Source: Lachnospiraceae bacterium
Lineage (GTDB): Bacteria > Bacillota > Clostridia > Lachnospirales > Lachnospiraceae
Assembly: GCA_014804795.1 (NCBI GenBank)
Contig: JAAUZC010000023.1
Coordinates: 1 to 64,000 of the forward strand
Length of the DNA: 64,000 bases
Direction: 5' to 3'
The translations under genes and the position numbers were made by a program. Below, in pieces: positions 8,459 to 17,228 of the stretch (position 1 is its first letter; every line of letters starts with the position of its first letter). The notes under the pieces are model-generated. The model made no database searches, had not been told where the DNA came from, and was given only the letters and a program-made list of their open reading frames with translations.

Positions 8459-9835
8459 TTATCGGAAGACAAACTGCACACGTCCAAATCCTATTTCATC
8501 CTCCGGTTCCAACATTATTTTTTCGTTGGGACGCAGCCGCAATCCATTATGATATGTTCCATTTTTAGAGTTTAAGTCTTGTACCCAGAGCATTCTCTCC
8601 TCTTCAAAAAATCTGGCATGCATTCTGCTCACCGAGGTATCCGAAATGATATGATCTACCAACGACTCGTCTTTTCCTACCAGACAGGGCAGCCTGTCTA
8701 AAAATATTTTCTGTTTCCTGAATTTTCCAATACCATATAATTTTCTCTCCTGTTCCTGTCGGATATCCATATAAACGGTTTCCTCTATCTGCTGCTCACC
8801 CTCCTCCGCTTCTGCGATTTTTATTTCGTATGAGTTCTCTTCCTGTTCCATATATATTATATCTTCTGTTTCCGCCTTCTTATTCCCATATATGTTTTTC
8901 TGTTTTTTATGAATGTAAAACAATATCGACGCCAGCAAAACCGTCACTGCTCCGCCCGGCAGTATAATATCCGGTGCCATTCTGCCCGCTGATAATGTTA
9001 CGAAAACTGCCATGCCGCAGAGAACACACAATACTATCCGAATCCCTCTGCTTTCTCCTGCTTTTTCCGTCTTTCTCTTTCGCCCGCTCTCTTCTGAGTC
9101 CGGCTCATTCATTTCTTGCCCGTCTGTTTCCGGTTCCTGTGTTTTCGGTCTATATGTTTCGGAAATTTTCACATTATGACTGTTTATGCCCCGGTTTTCC
9201 ATACTTTGAATTTCTACATCATTGTTTGTTATATCCACCTCTTCGATTCCTTTTTCTTCCTCCTCTGTTCCCCCTATTGCTTCTGTCCCGTCCATCTGCT
9301 TCATCTCAAAATAAGCAGGATCTATTTTCCCGGAGCATATTTCCTCATAAAAGCGATATACTGTTTCCGTCAGATTTTTGTCATCATAGTCTATTCGCAT
9401 CACAAAAAATTCCGCGAGCCGTTCTCTTTCTCCCTGTATATCTGCAGATTCCCCTTTATCCCTCCCGGGTATATATACAAACTCCCACCGTTTCTTTCTC
9501 ATATTCCAGAATAAAAACGATGGTTCCAGACAAATACCGTCTCCCGGCAGAAATAATTCTCTGCTTTGTTCTATCGTTTCATGAAGCTGCCACATAAATG
9601 CCTGAAATGCTTTCCGGTCTATTGTCTTTTCCGCATAAAGTACTTCCATATTCTGTAAACCGGAAATATTATAGTAAAGATAATTTTCTTCATCCAGCCG
9701 CCGCAGCTCCACCGGCAGAAAAACATCCGTCACATTTTCCATGATCATCCGCAGCGCAAAATCATGTTCCTCTCCCCCGTATAAAACAGCAAGATAATTG
9801 CAGCATAGATCGTTTACAAATTCAGCTCTTTCCAT
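8459..9835 (-). CDS. FHA domain protein of the Tad pilus locus (DUF6382 type)
   Basis: This 458-residue protein closes the Tad pilus cluster. The N-terminal 170 residues are a soluble domain of the DUF6382 type found with Tad systems in Firmicutes. An acidic low-complexity linker and two membrane segments (about 268-310) follow. A C-terminal forkhead-associated domain (about 385-458) carries SRMHARFF and DLNSKNGTYHNG, the phosphothreonine-binding loops. Its start overlaps the upstream TadE-like gene by 14 bases, which implies translational coupling. It probably links Ser/Thr kinase signalling to pilus assembly; this is inference from the domain and location. Confidence 0.85.
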   Translation of the reverse strand: MERAEFVNDLCCNYLAVLYGGEEHDFALRMIMENVTDVFLPVELRRLDEENYLYYNISGLQNMEVLYAEKTIDRKAFQAFMWQLHETIEQSRELFLPGDGICLEPSFLFWNMRKKRWEFVYIPGRDKGESADIQGERERLAEFFVMRIDYDDKNLTETVYRFYEEICSGKIDPAYFEMKQMDGTEAIGGTEEEEKGIEEVDITNNDVEIQSMENRGINSHNVKISETYRPKTQEPETDGQEMNEPDSEESGRKRKTEKAGESRGIRIVLCVLCGMAVFVTLSAGRMAPDIILPGGAVTVLLASILFYIHKKQKNIYGNKKAETEDIIYMEQEENSYEIKIAEAEEGEQQIEETVYMDIRQEQERKLYGIGKFRKQKIFLDRLPCLVGKDESLVDHIISDTSVSRMHARFFEEERMLWVQDLNSKNGTYHNGLRLRPNEKIMLEPEDEIGFGRVQFVFR

Positions 9836-10268
9836 AATTCACAAACCTCCTGCATGTCCTGATCAATTGCACAGGGTCATATTGCTCTGCTTCATACTCC
9901 GACACATAATCAAAAGCATGAAACTCTTCCGCCTTTATCAAACTGCTCAGTATCGTGTTTACTTTTCCGCTTATTTTTATGTTTGCTTTTCCTTTTGAAA
10001 AATGAAACTCTTTTTGAATTCCATCACTGAACAACAGCTTTTTCTTTCCGGCAAGTTCTCCTTTATCTATTACTGTCCGAATCACTTCCGCTTCATCTTT
10101 TTCCCGCAGCTCTGATGCCCGCAGCACAATCATTTTACCATCCTGCTCCGCAATACATCTGTCATATTGAAAAAAGCCCGCAAAAATCACCAAAAATACG
10201 GAAAACCACACAAACGGCATGATAAGTGAGGCTTCTAACGTCATATATCCATGTAATGTACTTTTCAT
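9822..10268 (-). CDS. TadE-like minor pseudopilin
   Basis: This is a short type IVb pilin-like protein of 148 residues. The start at 10268 is chosen because the protein then begins MKSTLHGYMTLEASLIMP, the expected prepilin arrangement: a short basic leader, Thr-Leu-Glu-Ala-Ser and a hydrophobic helix. GGAAGGG lies upstream. The longer frame would add 43 unrelated residues. The rest is a small, charged domain. It is the last pilin gene before the FHA gene and the second TadE-like protein in the locus. It would be processed by one of the two prepilin peptidases here. Confidence 0.75.
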   Translation of the reverse strand: MKSTLHGYMTLEASLIMPFVWFSVFLVIFAGFFQYDRCIAEQDGKMIVLRASELREKDEAEVIRTVIDKGELAGKKKLLFSDGIQKEFHFSKGKANIKISGKVNTILSSLIKAEEFHAFDYVSEYEAEQYDPVQLIRTCRRFVNYGKS

Positions 10269-10401
10269 TCTGATACCACATCCCTTCCAAAATCTACAGA
10301 CCTTTATACATTTCTCTTTCAAATTCCGTGAGCTATATATATTTTTTATGTATTCGTACAATATTTCCAACATTCCTGCTGCCTGCAGCGAAGTCATTGA
10401 T

Positions 10402-10827
10402 TTATATGATCATCTGCCACAGCATCCCTGCTGTTAAGAATGGCAAAAACGGCAGCTTTGTTTTTCGATCCGCTTTTTTCCCTATCAGCAAAGCTAAGCT
10501 ATATATACTGAGAAGTAACAGACCGCTTATGATAGCTCCCAACAATGCATCACAGGAAACCACACTCCCTAAAACGGCCAGACAGGCTGCATCCCCGTAA
10601 CCGATCTGTTCTTTTGTCAAAAACGCCAGAAAAAAGGCAAACATTCCCGGCAGCATATTACGCCGCCACTCTTCAAATGATGCCTGCCCGCATAATAAAT
10701 ACAGCGCCGCAAAGGAAATTCCTGCCAAAACAAGCATTTTCACAGAAAGCTGTTTCTCTTTTATATCCTGCAGGCTGCAACAGACTAAAAAAATAAATAT
10801 GCCCACTGTTTTTACAATTTTCAACAT
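10402..10827 (-). CDS. Prepilin peptidase (A24 family), second copy
   Basis: This is a small polytopic aspartyl protease of 141 residues that cleaves and may methylate prepilin leaders. The two catalytic aspartates are visible in LQDIKEK and GYGDAAC. The start at 10827 is supported by GGGGGAT seven bases upstream, which overlaps the stop of the upstream TadE-like gene. It lacks the N-terminal methylase domain of PilD, as expected for TadV/CpaA types. A second peptidase of the same family lies at 18306-18737 at the other end of the locus, so the two may serve different pilins. Confidence 0.85.
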   Translation of the reverse strand: MLKIVKTVGIFIFLVCCSLQDIKEKQLSVKMLVLAGISFAALYLLCGQASFEEWRRNMLPGMFAFFLAFLTKEQIGYGDAACLAVLGSVVSCDALLGAIISGLLLLSIYSLALLIGKKADRKTKLPFLPFLTAGMLWQMII

Positions 10828-10832
10828 ATACT

Positions 10833-11651
10833 TTATCCCCCGCATTTACTGCATGCACCCTTTCCTTCCGCCTCACTGAGCTTTATCGCATAAATCGTCC
10901 TCTTTAGTCCGGAACATGTAATACTTCTGTGATAGTCCGTCCCATAATCTGTTATATAACAGTTTGATACTGCCGGAAGATCATCGCAAAGCGGACATTC
11001 GTAGTAAATGGCTCCGCTTCTGTTTCTCAGCTTCCCCACCTCCCCTGCCGAAACGCTTCGGATACTGGGATTTAAATAACTGCATCCACGGTTTTTATGA
11101 TAGACGGTTCCTGTTTCTGTGATATAGACCCAGATTTCTTCCTCATCTGTTTTTCCCCCATCAAGCACATATCCGATCCACGCATGTCCATAATAGTGAT
11201 TTTCCAGTTCCTTTGACACCGGCGTGAGCGATGCGAACAGCGGATGGATTCTGTAGCTGCAGTCTATCTGCACTATACCGCTTTCTTCTATCTCTCCTGC
11301 TACGAAAAACCCGTTTTCCCCACTCTTTACAATCTTTTCCCAGATGGGATAATTTTCCAGATCTTTTATAATCTGCCGTCTTGCAGATAAAGAGGTCCAA
11401 ATCGCACCAAGCCGCTCACTGCTCATCTCCCCCAATACATCAAAAGCTTCTTCTCCTGCCTCTTTCAAATACAAATACTTCGCCACGTTCCTGCCCTCTT
11501 CCCACAGACTCATTGCCACGCTGCTGTGAATCCTATATACTTCTATCATGGAAAGCAAATTCATCAACAGCATCATAAATATTGGCAAAATCAAAGAAGC
11601 CTCCACAGTCATAACTGCTTTTACCTTTTTCGCATTTCTTTCTTTTTTCAT
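10833..11651 (-). CDS. TadE-like pseudopilin with two C-terminal YHxxxC modules
   Basis: The N-terminus (KAVMTVEASLILPIFMM) is a TadE-type pilin-like helix. The middle is an extracellular domain with one early cysteine. Unusually, the C-terminal 90 residues hold two related modules, each with YH, a Cys four or five residues later, and a closing CxxC: VYHKNRGCSYL to CPLC, and DYHRSITCSGL to CSKC. This spacing matches the short metal-binding motif seen at the ends of some secreted nucleases. The start may be 11651 or 11663. It follows a gap of about 280 bases without a gene after the DUF5702 gene and is coupled to the prepilin peptidase downstream. Confidence 0.8.
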   Translation of the reverse strand: MKKERNAKKVKAVMTVEASLILPIFMMLLMNLLSMIEVYRIHSSVAMSLWEEGRNVAKYLYLKEAGEEAFDVLGEMSSERLGAIWTSLSARRQIIKDLENYPIWEKIVKSGENGFFVAGEIEESGIVQIDCSYRIHPLFASLTPVSKELENHYYGHAWIGYVLDGGKTDEEEIWVYITETGTVYHKNRGCSYLNPSIRSVSAGEVGKLRNRSGAIYYECPLCDDLPAVSNCYITDYGTDYHRSITCSGLKRTIYAIKLSEAEGKGACSKCGG

Positions 11652-11935
11652 ATTGATTACCATATCTTTTCACGTTCTGCCGACGTTTCTCCGTATTTTT
11701 CCTGCAGGCGATAAATTATTTTTGCATAACCGCTATATGTTTTTTGAAAAAGGACAGATAACAACAGCCTTTTGCTATATTGGGGAAACATGAAAGAAAA
11801 TCAAAGCTTTTGCCCGGAGAGTATTTTTATTATAGTCTGTTTTATTTATATCACTTACTTTACACTTTCTGTTTTATCGCAAAAAGCTGCTGTTATCCGC
11901 CCTTTTTCACACCATTGCCTTTATCTTCCTCATTC

Positions 11936-13390
11936 TCAATAACAAAATGTCCTTATAAACGAACAGCCGCCGCTGCTGTCTTCAAACTCTGCCAACACTT
12001 TAAACCCGCTGACACAGCCATCCATCCGGAAATTTTCGTTATATGCCGTTTTCCGGATATCCATCTCCATAATATCCATCATTGGAAAAAGCAGCTTTTC
12101 TTCCTTTTCCGCAAGCAGAAGCATAGCCAGATATTCCTGATAAGTAAGACCCTTTTCTGTACCTCTGTCGACAGAATCACCTGAAAAATTCAAAATACTA
12201 TTAAGGTCTGTCCTCCAATCTGACGCCGTTTTTAAAAGAGGCACTTTCCCCCCTTCCAACAAAAGCTTTACATCCTGAATACTCTCTATATACGCCCATG
12301 CAAAAAGGATAGAAGTTTCAAGCAGAGGCTGCAGATAAGGTGCAAGTGTCACTGCCGCAACAGAGGCCGCCATTGCCGATATCTCTGCCCTTTTTGCAGC
12401 ATCCCCATAAAGATATGCTGCATTCGCCGCCTCCCTGAACAGTAAAAGTCTGTTTACTACAGCTTTTAAATTTTCCATATCCGATTTTTTCCCGCCGATC
12501 ATATATTCTACCTGGTAGTCCAGAGCTGCATTTTCTTTTTCGTTTCCGTAATATCCAAATTTTTGGAAAATGTAAGCATTCAGAAGTATTTTTTCTTTGC
12601 TCTCTGCAAGAAGTGACTTTTCTGCTGTCTTTTGCAGAGAACCTGTTCCCTGCAAAAGACTACTGCGCCGAGATACATATTCCTCCAAACGTACTGCCTT
12701 GTCAGAAATTTTTTCTGTATTTTCCACCACCAAGTTCAGCACGCCCTTCTTTCTGAGTTCATTTACATGTGCAGCCGGATCCTCGATTGGTACTTCCTCT
12801 GTTTCTTCGCAGGTTTCCGTTCCATCGTTCTCCCGTTCGTCCTGCTCTTTTTCCACCACCCTTACCGGTGCCTTTTGAGCTTCAAGCTTTGCTGCATTTT
12901 CATCCTTCTCTTTGATCAGCCCTTTTTCATCAATCGTTTCTTTTTCCGCCTCCCGGTATTTAGAAAAAAGATTTTCTATTGTTTCCAGGCCAAGATAATT
13001 TTCCTCATACTCTATGATCTGTTGTTTTAAAACCTCTCCGCCATCGTCTGTCGCAATTTCAGCCTCCTGTATATCAATCAGCGCAAGTCTGCCATCCAAC
13101 AGTTTTGTATCAGAAAGATTTCTGTTTGCATACTCCTTTACATGGTCACCAATCGCTTCTATGCCCGGATAGCTGCTGCCGTAGGAAGTATCTATGAAAA
13201 AAAGATCATACTGTTTTAAAAGCTCCTGATGGTATTCTGCCAGCGCAGACCAGCCTGCCGTATTCAGTGCAACTTCTTCTTCCATTCGTGTCGTATTCTT
13301 TTTTATTCCTGCAAGGAGTACCATAATGACGGATAACAGTATTGTAAGAGAAAAGGTCAGATAAATTGTCAGATATGCTTTTATTTTCAT
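11936..13390 (-). CDS. DUF5702-type protein of the Tad locus (TadG-like role)
   Basis: This 484-residue protein has one N-terminal membrane helix (YLTIYLTFSLTILLSVIMVLL) preceded by a short basic leader, then a large extracellular alpha-rich domain with a long charged middle (about 165-215). The family is found in Firmicutes Tad loci in the place of TadG-like pseudopilins. Its ATG lies two bases past the stop of the Flp pilin gene, so the two are coupled. About 280 bases without a recognisable gene follow before the next TadE-like gene, possibly with a terminator or internal promoter. Confidence 0.78.
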   Translation of the reverse strand: MKIKAYLTIYLTFSLTILLSVIMVLLAGIKKNTTRMEEEVALNTAGWSALAEYHQELLKQYDLFFIDTSYGSSYPGIEAIGDHVKEYANRNLSDTKLLDGRLALIDIQEAEIATDDGGEVLKQQIIEYEENYLGLETIENLFSKYREAEKETIDEKGLIKEKDENAAKLEAQKAPVRVVEKEQDERENDGTETCEETEEVPIEDPAAHVNELRKKGVLNLVVENTEKISDKAVRLEEYVSRRSSLLQGTGSLQKTAEKSLLAESKEKILLNAYIFQKFGYYGNEKENAALDYQVEYMIGGKKSDMENLKAVVNRLLLFREAANAAYLYGDAAKRAEISAMAASVAAVTLAPYLQPLLETSILFAWAYIESIQDVKLLLEGGKVPLLKTASDWRTDLNSILNFSGDSVDRGTEKGLTYQEYLAMLLLAEKEEKLLFPMMDIMEMDIRKTAYNENFRMDGCVSGFKVLAEFEDSSGGCSFIRTFCY

Positions 13391-13391
13391 G

Positions 13392-13562
13392 TCAGATACT
13401 GTTACTTTGCGACGAAATTTTTGAAAAAATATTATTGACTATCTGGGTCAGTTGATTTTTGAAAATAATAACGAGTCCGATCAACACCACAATGATCAGA
13501 ATCACTTCCACTGTTCCCATACCGTCTTCTTCTCTTATAAAGTCTTTGAATGTTTTCTGCAT
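13392..13562 (-). CDS. Flp1-type type IVb major pilin (56 aa)
   Basis: This small gene is seen by translating the minus strand. It has a strong AGGGAGGAAAAAG ribosome site, then MQKTFKDFIREEDGMGTVEV and a hydrophobic stretch ILIIVVLIGLVIIF, then QLTQIVNNIF and a polar tail. The glycine-containing leader, a glutamate soon after it and an uninterrupted helix match Flp1-family pilins of Firmicutes. It should be the main structural subunit of the Tad pilus. It sits between TadC and the DUF5702 gene, as in other clostridial Tad loci. The stop codon abuts the next ATG. Confidence 0.88.
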   Translation of the reverse strand: MQKTFKDFIREEDGMGTVEVILIIVVLIGLVIIFKNQLTQIVNNIFSKISSQSNSI

Positions 13563-13682
13563 TTTCTTTTTCCTCCCTTTCCTATCCCGCTATCAGTTAA
13601 GACAACTTTTTATGAATTTCTCCTGCATAAATGCAGGCTTTTCCCAATTTACACTTTACATTGACCTGCCAAACATCCCGGC

Positions 13683-15041
13683 TCACACCGACATAAACGC
13701 CGGCAGCAAGATCATCACCATCACTATGCACAGCAACAACATCATAGGAAGCAGCAGCTTCGTTCCGGCTTCCTCTCCCGCTTTTCTCGCCGCATTTTTT
13801 CTCTCTTCAAAAGCAAGTCTGCTCTCTTCTTTCAATAATGTTCCGAGTTTTGTACTTCCCTTTCTCAGATTCTGCGTCAGCAGTGCAGAAAATTTACTGT
13901 AAAGTTGTGTGCCGCATCTTTTCCCAAATCTCTCATACGCCGCCATCTCCGAAATACCGCTCTTCATTTCCTGACAGGCTATGTTCATCTCTTCATAAAC
14001 CGGGTTTCTGCCTCTATCCGTTTTTCCCTTTTCATAATCTTCGCAGATTTTTTCCCATGCCGTTTTTAACGTTACGCCTGCCCCCAAATAGACGGACAGT
14101 TTGCTCACTACTTCCGGGTAGGTACGCTGCATCTGTTCCTCTCTCTTTTTTATTTCCTTTTTCAGGTCTTCATCTTTCAGGAAATAAACCAATACCGCCG
14201 TGCAAACGAGCCCGAAAAGAACGCTTGCCCATGTGTTATCTCTTTGACCTTTCCAAACCAGCCTTTCCCCTTCTAATTCCGACGGCAAAAGCAATGCTTC
14301 TTTTTCTCTGCTTTCCGCCTCCGCTCTCTTAGCCGCCTCAAGCAACGCCCTTTCCAGCCTTACTTCTTCTGTCAGTGTTTCGGGATAAATCTGTATATAA
14401 AACATATATTCCGCCCGAAAATCTTCATAAATAAAAATGACATTCAAACCCACAGGCTCGCCCTCCCCGGAAATATCTGTTTTCTGCAATATTCCCTCCG
14501 AATCGATCAGGCTGTAATCCCGGCTTTCCCACTCCATCAGGAAAGGATACCCGGGAAGTTCGGTTACCAGATTCAGATTTGTTTCCACATGTTCCAGAGT
14601 CTTATTTTCCCCGAGTATCACGGCCTCCAGTTCCTCTTTTGCACTCTCATACAATTCCTCCAGCTGCTCCGTCCCGTAAATCCGCTCCCGCACGTTTAAT
14701 TCCAATTCATATCTTTTTTTATCTCCAACCGATACTTCCACCGGAACATTCTGTGAAGCGCCGCCATAGCTTTGACGGTAGATTTTATTTTCTTTTACGA
14801 TCGGTTGCAGGCGCTCTGATACGAACAGACCTGCCGCAAGTAAAAATCCGATCATGCACAATGCCAACGACATTCTTATTTTTTGTATGTAGTGCTCCCT
14901 CGCCTTTTTCTCTCCTGCAAAGGGATACAACTTTTCCAGATGTTCTTCTACCTGTCTCGAATACCATCTTCCGCTTCTGTCCTCTTTTATAAACCGTTCC
15001 CATATTTTTTCTGCTGTTTTATATAAAAAATCCTTTTTCAT
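13683..15041 (-). CDS. tadC: TadC-like inner-membrane platform protein
   Basis: The C-terminal 180 residues are a type II secretion F domain (QRTYPEVVSKLSVYLGAGV, then two closing membrane helices with LLLPMMLLLCIVMVMILLP). An unusually long N-terminal part (about 75-255) lies between a first helix (about 55-70) and a second (about 262-280) and is predicted extracytoplasmic. This enlarged form is common in Firmicutes TadC. With TadB it forms the platform on which the TadA motor acts. A gap of 199 bases without a gene separates it from TadB. Confidence 0.85.
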   Translation of the reverse strand: MKKDFLYKTAEKIWERFIKEDRSGRWYSRQVEEHLEKLYPFAGEKKAREHYIQKIRMSLALCMIGFLLAAGLFVSERLQPIVKENKIYRQSYGGASQNVPVEVSVGDKKRYELELNVRERIYGTEQLEELYESAKEELEAVILGENKTLEHVETNLNLVTELPGYPFLMEWESRDYSLIDSEGILQKTDISGEGEPVGLNVIFIYEDFRAEYMFYIQIYPETLTEEVRLERALLEAAKRAEAESREKEALLLPSELEGERLVWKGQRDNTWASVLFGLVCTAVLVYFLKDEDLKKEIKKREEQMQRTYPEVVSKLSVYLGAGVTLKTAWEKICEDYEKGKTDRGRNPVYEEMNIACQEMKSGISEMAAYERFGKRCGTQLYSKFSALLTQNLRKGSTKLGTLLKEESRLAFEERKNAARKAGEEAGTKLLLPMMLLLCIVMVMILLPAFMSV

Positions 15042-15240
15042 GTGTCCGCTGCATTTACCTTTTATCTTTTATTTCTATCTGTTTATCCGATCCGCTTTTA
15101 CTTTTTATCTCAACCTTTTCTGTTCCATTTATCTTTGTCTGCTTTACTTTTATTCACATCATATTACCGGTTATGGCAAACCTTTTCCCAAGAACCTGTT
15201 TTTCCGCATCAGACACAGAAAAAGGATTTTTATCCGTTGT

Positions 15241-16044
15241 TCACACTTGTATTTCTATTATCTTTTTTCCTATTATATAAGCCGCCCCGTAAACGCCAAG
15301 GCATACTGTCATGATCACTCTTCCCGCAGACGTCGTATATAACACATCGAAATACCCTTTTGAGGTCACGCCCACATAGAGAACAATCGCAAAGGGAATT
15401 ACAGACATAATATTTTGTTCCAGCCTTTTTGCCGCGATCAACACCTGTATCTCTTTTTCCACATCTATCTTCTCGCCGATCATCATTGCAGTCTCATGGA
15501 TGATCTCTGTCAGATTTCCTCCGCTTCTCTTTGCCAGTGCAAAAACATCCGCAAATTCCTGTATCTCTGCAATCTCTGTACTCTTTGCAAACTGCCGCAT
15601 TAAAGTTTCTATGCTGATTCCATTTGAAATTCCCTGCATTATTTTATAAAACTCCCGATAAATCATTGCTTCACTGCCATGTAACAGTTTCATTTCCTGT
15701 AACGTTTCCCGAAAAGCATTTTCCACCGCATAACCTGCGCGAAGATTTGCTGCAACGGACAGAATTGCGTCTTTAAATTCGTTTCGCAGCCGCTGTCTTT
15801 TTTCGCCCTTTTTCTTTTTTTCCAACAGCACCAGATACACTATTCCCATCGGGATCATGAAAAAAACTGCTGTGAAAGATCTGTAAAAAAACAATCCCAA
15901 AAATGCGGCTACTGCCATTGCCTGTATCGTACAGATAACTTTTTCTCCTGCTGTAAAGCTGCTTTCCTCCCCATATATTTTTCTAAACCCGTTCTTTGCT
16001 TTCTGTATATAAGTCAAGACCTGCCGCCAGCAGCTTTTGAACAT
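15241..16044 (-). CDS. tadB: TadB-like inner-membrane platform protein
   Basis: This is a type II secretion F domain protein of about 267 residues. It has two membrane helices near residues 45-75, the conserved cytoplasmic domain (VAANLRAGYAVENAF, FAKRSGGNLTEII) and two closing helices. The start at 16044 has GGAGCTGGAAA directly upstream. It overlaps the end of the TadA gene by 62 bases, so translation is coupled. Partner of TadC in the pilus platform. Confidence 0.85.
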   Translation of the reverse strand: MFKSCWRQVLTYIQKAKNGFRKIYGEESSFTAGEKVICTIQAMAVAAFLGLFFYRSFTAVFFMIPMGIVYLVLLEKKKKGEKRQRLRNEFKDAILSVAANLRAGYAVENAFRETLQEMKLLHGSEAMIYREFYKIMQGISNGISIETLMRQFAKSTEIAEIQEFADVFALAKRSGGNLTEIIHETAMMIGEKIDVEKEIQVLIAAKRLEQNIMSVIPFAIVLYVGVTSKGYFDVLYTTSAGRVIMTVCLGVYGAAYIIGKKIIEIQV

Positions 16045-17227
16045 TTTCCAGCTCCCCCTCTTTTTCCAGTTTTTTACTGTCATAGCGGTATACGAAAAGC
16101 GGCTGCAGTCTTACTTTCTGATCCGCATATTCACATACTTCCGTGATCTCAAGCACTTTTCTGCTCTTATCCCGCAGTCTCCCAAGATGGATAATGATAT
16201 CCACCGCCGAAGCAATCTGCTGCCTGATTGCCGCCACCGGCAGATCCATTCCCATCAGTACCATCGTCTCTAATCTGCTCAGCATATCCTCCGCGCTGTT
16301 GGAATGTCCGGTGGAAAGAGAACCGTCATGCCCCGTATTCATCGCCTGCAGTAAATCCACTGCCTCTGCACCTCTGACTTCTCCCACGATGATCCTGTCA
16401 GGCCGCATGCGCAATGCAGTCCTGATCAGATCCCGTATCGTGATCGGCCGGCATCCTTCCTCATTGGCATTTCTTGTTTCCAGCCGCACAAGATTCTCAA
16501 TAGAAGTAATCTGCAGTTCCGCACTGTCTTCGATCGTGATCACCCGTTCTTTTGCAGGAATATAATTGGAAAGTGCATTTAAAAATGTCGTTTTTCCGGA
16601 TCCTGTTCCCCCGCTGATCAAGATATTATACCCGGCTGATACAAGCCTTTTTAAAAATAAGCTATGGACTTCCTGCAGTGCGCCAATCTCTATCAGTTTT
16701 TCCATATCCATGGGCTTTTCCGGAAAGCGCCTGATCGTGACGATCGGCCCGTTCAGCGCAATCGGCTTTAATACTACATTTACCCGCGAACCATTGCCCA
16801 GTCTTGCATCTACAATAGGGAAAGCCTCATTCACCGCTCTGTTGCAGCCCGATACCATCTGTTGAATAATATCATTCAGCTTTTCCTCCGAATCAAATCC
16901 GTTTTCCCAGCGAATAAGTTCTCCCCCTTTCTCAATGAAAATATCATCTTTCCCGTTTACCATAATTTCTGTGATATCCGGATTCTCAATCAGCTCCTGT
17001 AAAATATCAAGCTGCCGCATTGCTCTGAAAATTTCTTTCCTCATCTGCTTGCGCTCCTCAAGCCACAGCCCTTTCTCCAAAGCCGTCCGATGAATCTTTT
17101 CGTCAATCAGTTCAAGCAGTTCCTTCTCTTCCAGTTCTTTTGAAAAATCCAGTTCCCCGAAAAGCTCCTGTTGGATATTTCTTTTTATACTCAGATAAAA
17201 CTCTTTTCTCTTCATTTGTTTTTCCAT
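15983..17227 (-). CDS. tadA: TadA/CpaF-type pilus assembly ATPase
   Basis: This 414-residue secretion ATPase powers Tad pilus assembly. The Walker A motif ISGGTGSGKTTFLNAL, the Asp box region (VITIEDSAELQI), the Walker B region (DRIIVGEVRGAEAVDLLQAM) and the His box (TGHDGSLSTGHSNS) are all intact. The N-terminal domain (ITEIMVNGKDDIFIE) is typical of CpaF. It lies one base after TadZ and overlaps TadB, so it is in the core operon. All residues needed for activity appear to be present. Confidence 0.95.
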   Translation of the reverse strand: MEKQMKRKEFYLSIKRNIQQELFGELDFSKELEEKELLELIDEKIHRTALEKGLWLEERKQMRKEIFRAMRQLDILQELIENPDITEIMVNGKDDIFIEKGGELIRWENGFDSEEKLNDIIQQMVSGCNRAVNEAFPIVDARLGNGSRVNVVLKPIALNGPIVTIRRFPEKPMDMEKLIEIGALQEVHSLFLKRLVSAGYNILISGGTGSGKTTFLNALSNYIPAKERVITIEDSAELQITSIENLVRLETRNANEEGCRPITIRDLIRTALRMRPDRIIVGEVRGAEAVDLLQAMNTGHDGSLSTGHSNSAEDMLSRLETMVLMGMDLPVAAIRQQIASAVDIIIHLGRLRDKSRKVLEITEVCEYADQKVRLQPLFVYRYDSKKLEKEGELENVQKLLAAGLDLYTESKERV

Positions 17228-17228
17228 T

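Noticed and set aside
11664-11935. Possible small gene between the DUF5702 and TadE-like genes
   Set aside because: Only very short frames were found, without ribosome sites.
15042-15240. Possible small pilin gene between TadB and TadC
   Set aside because: The lysine-rich frames lack a start with a ribosome site and have no pilin helix.
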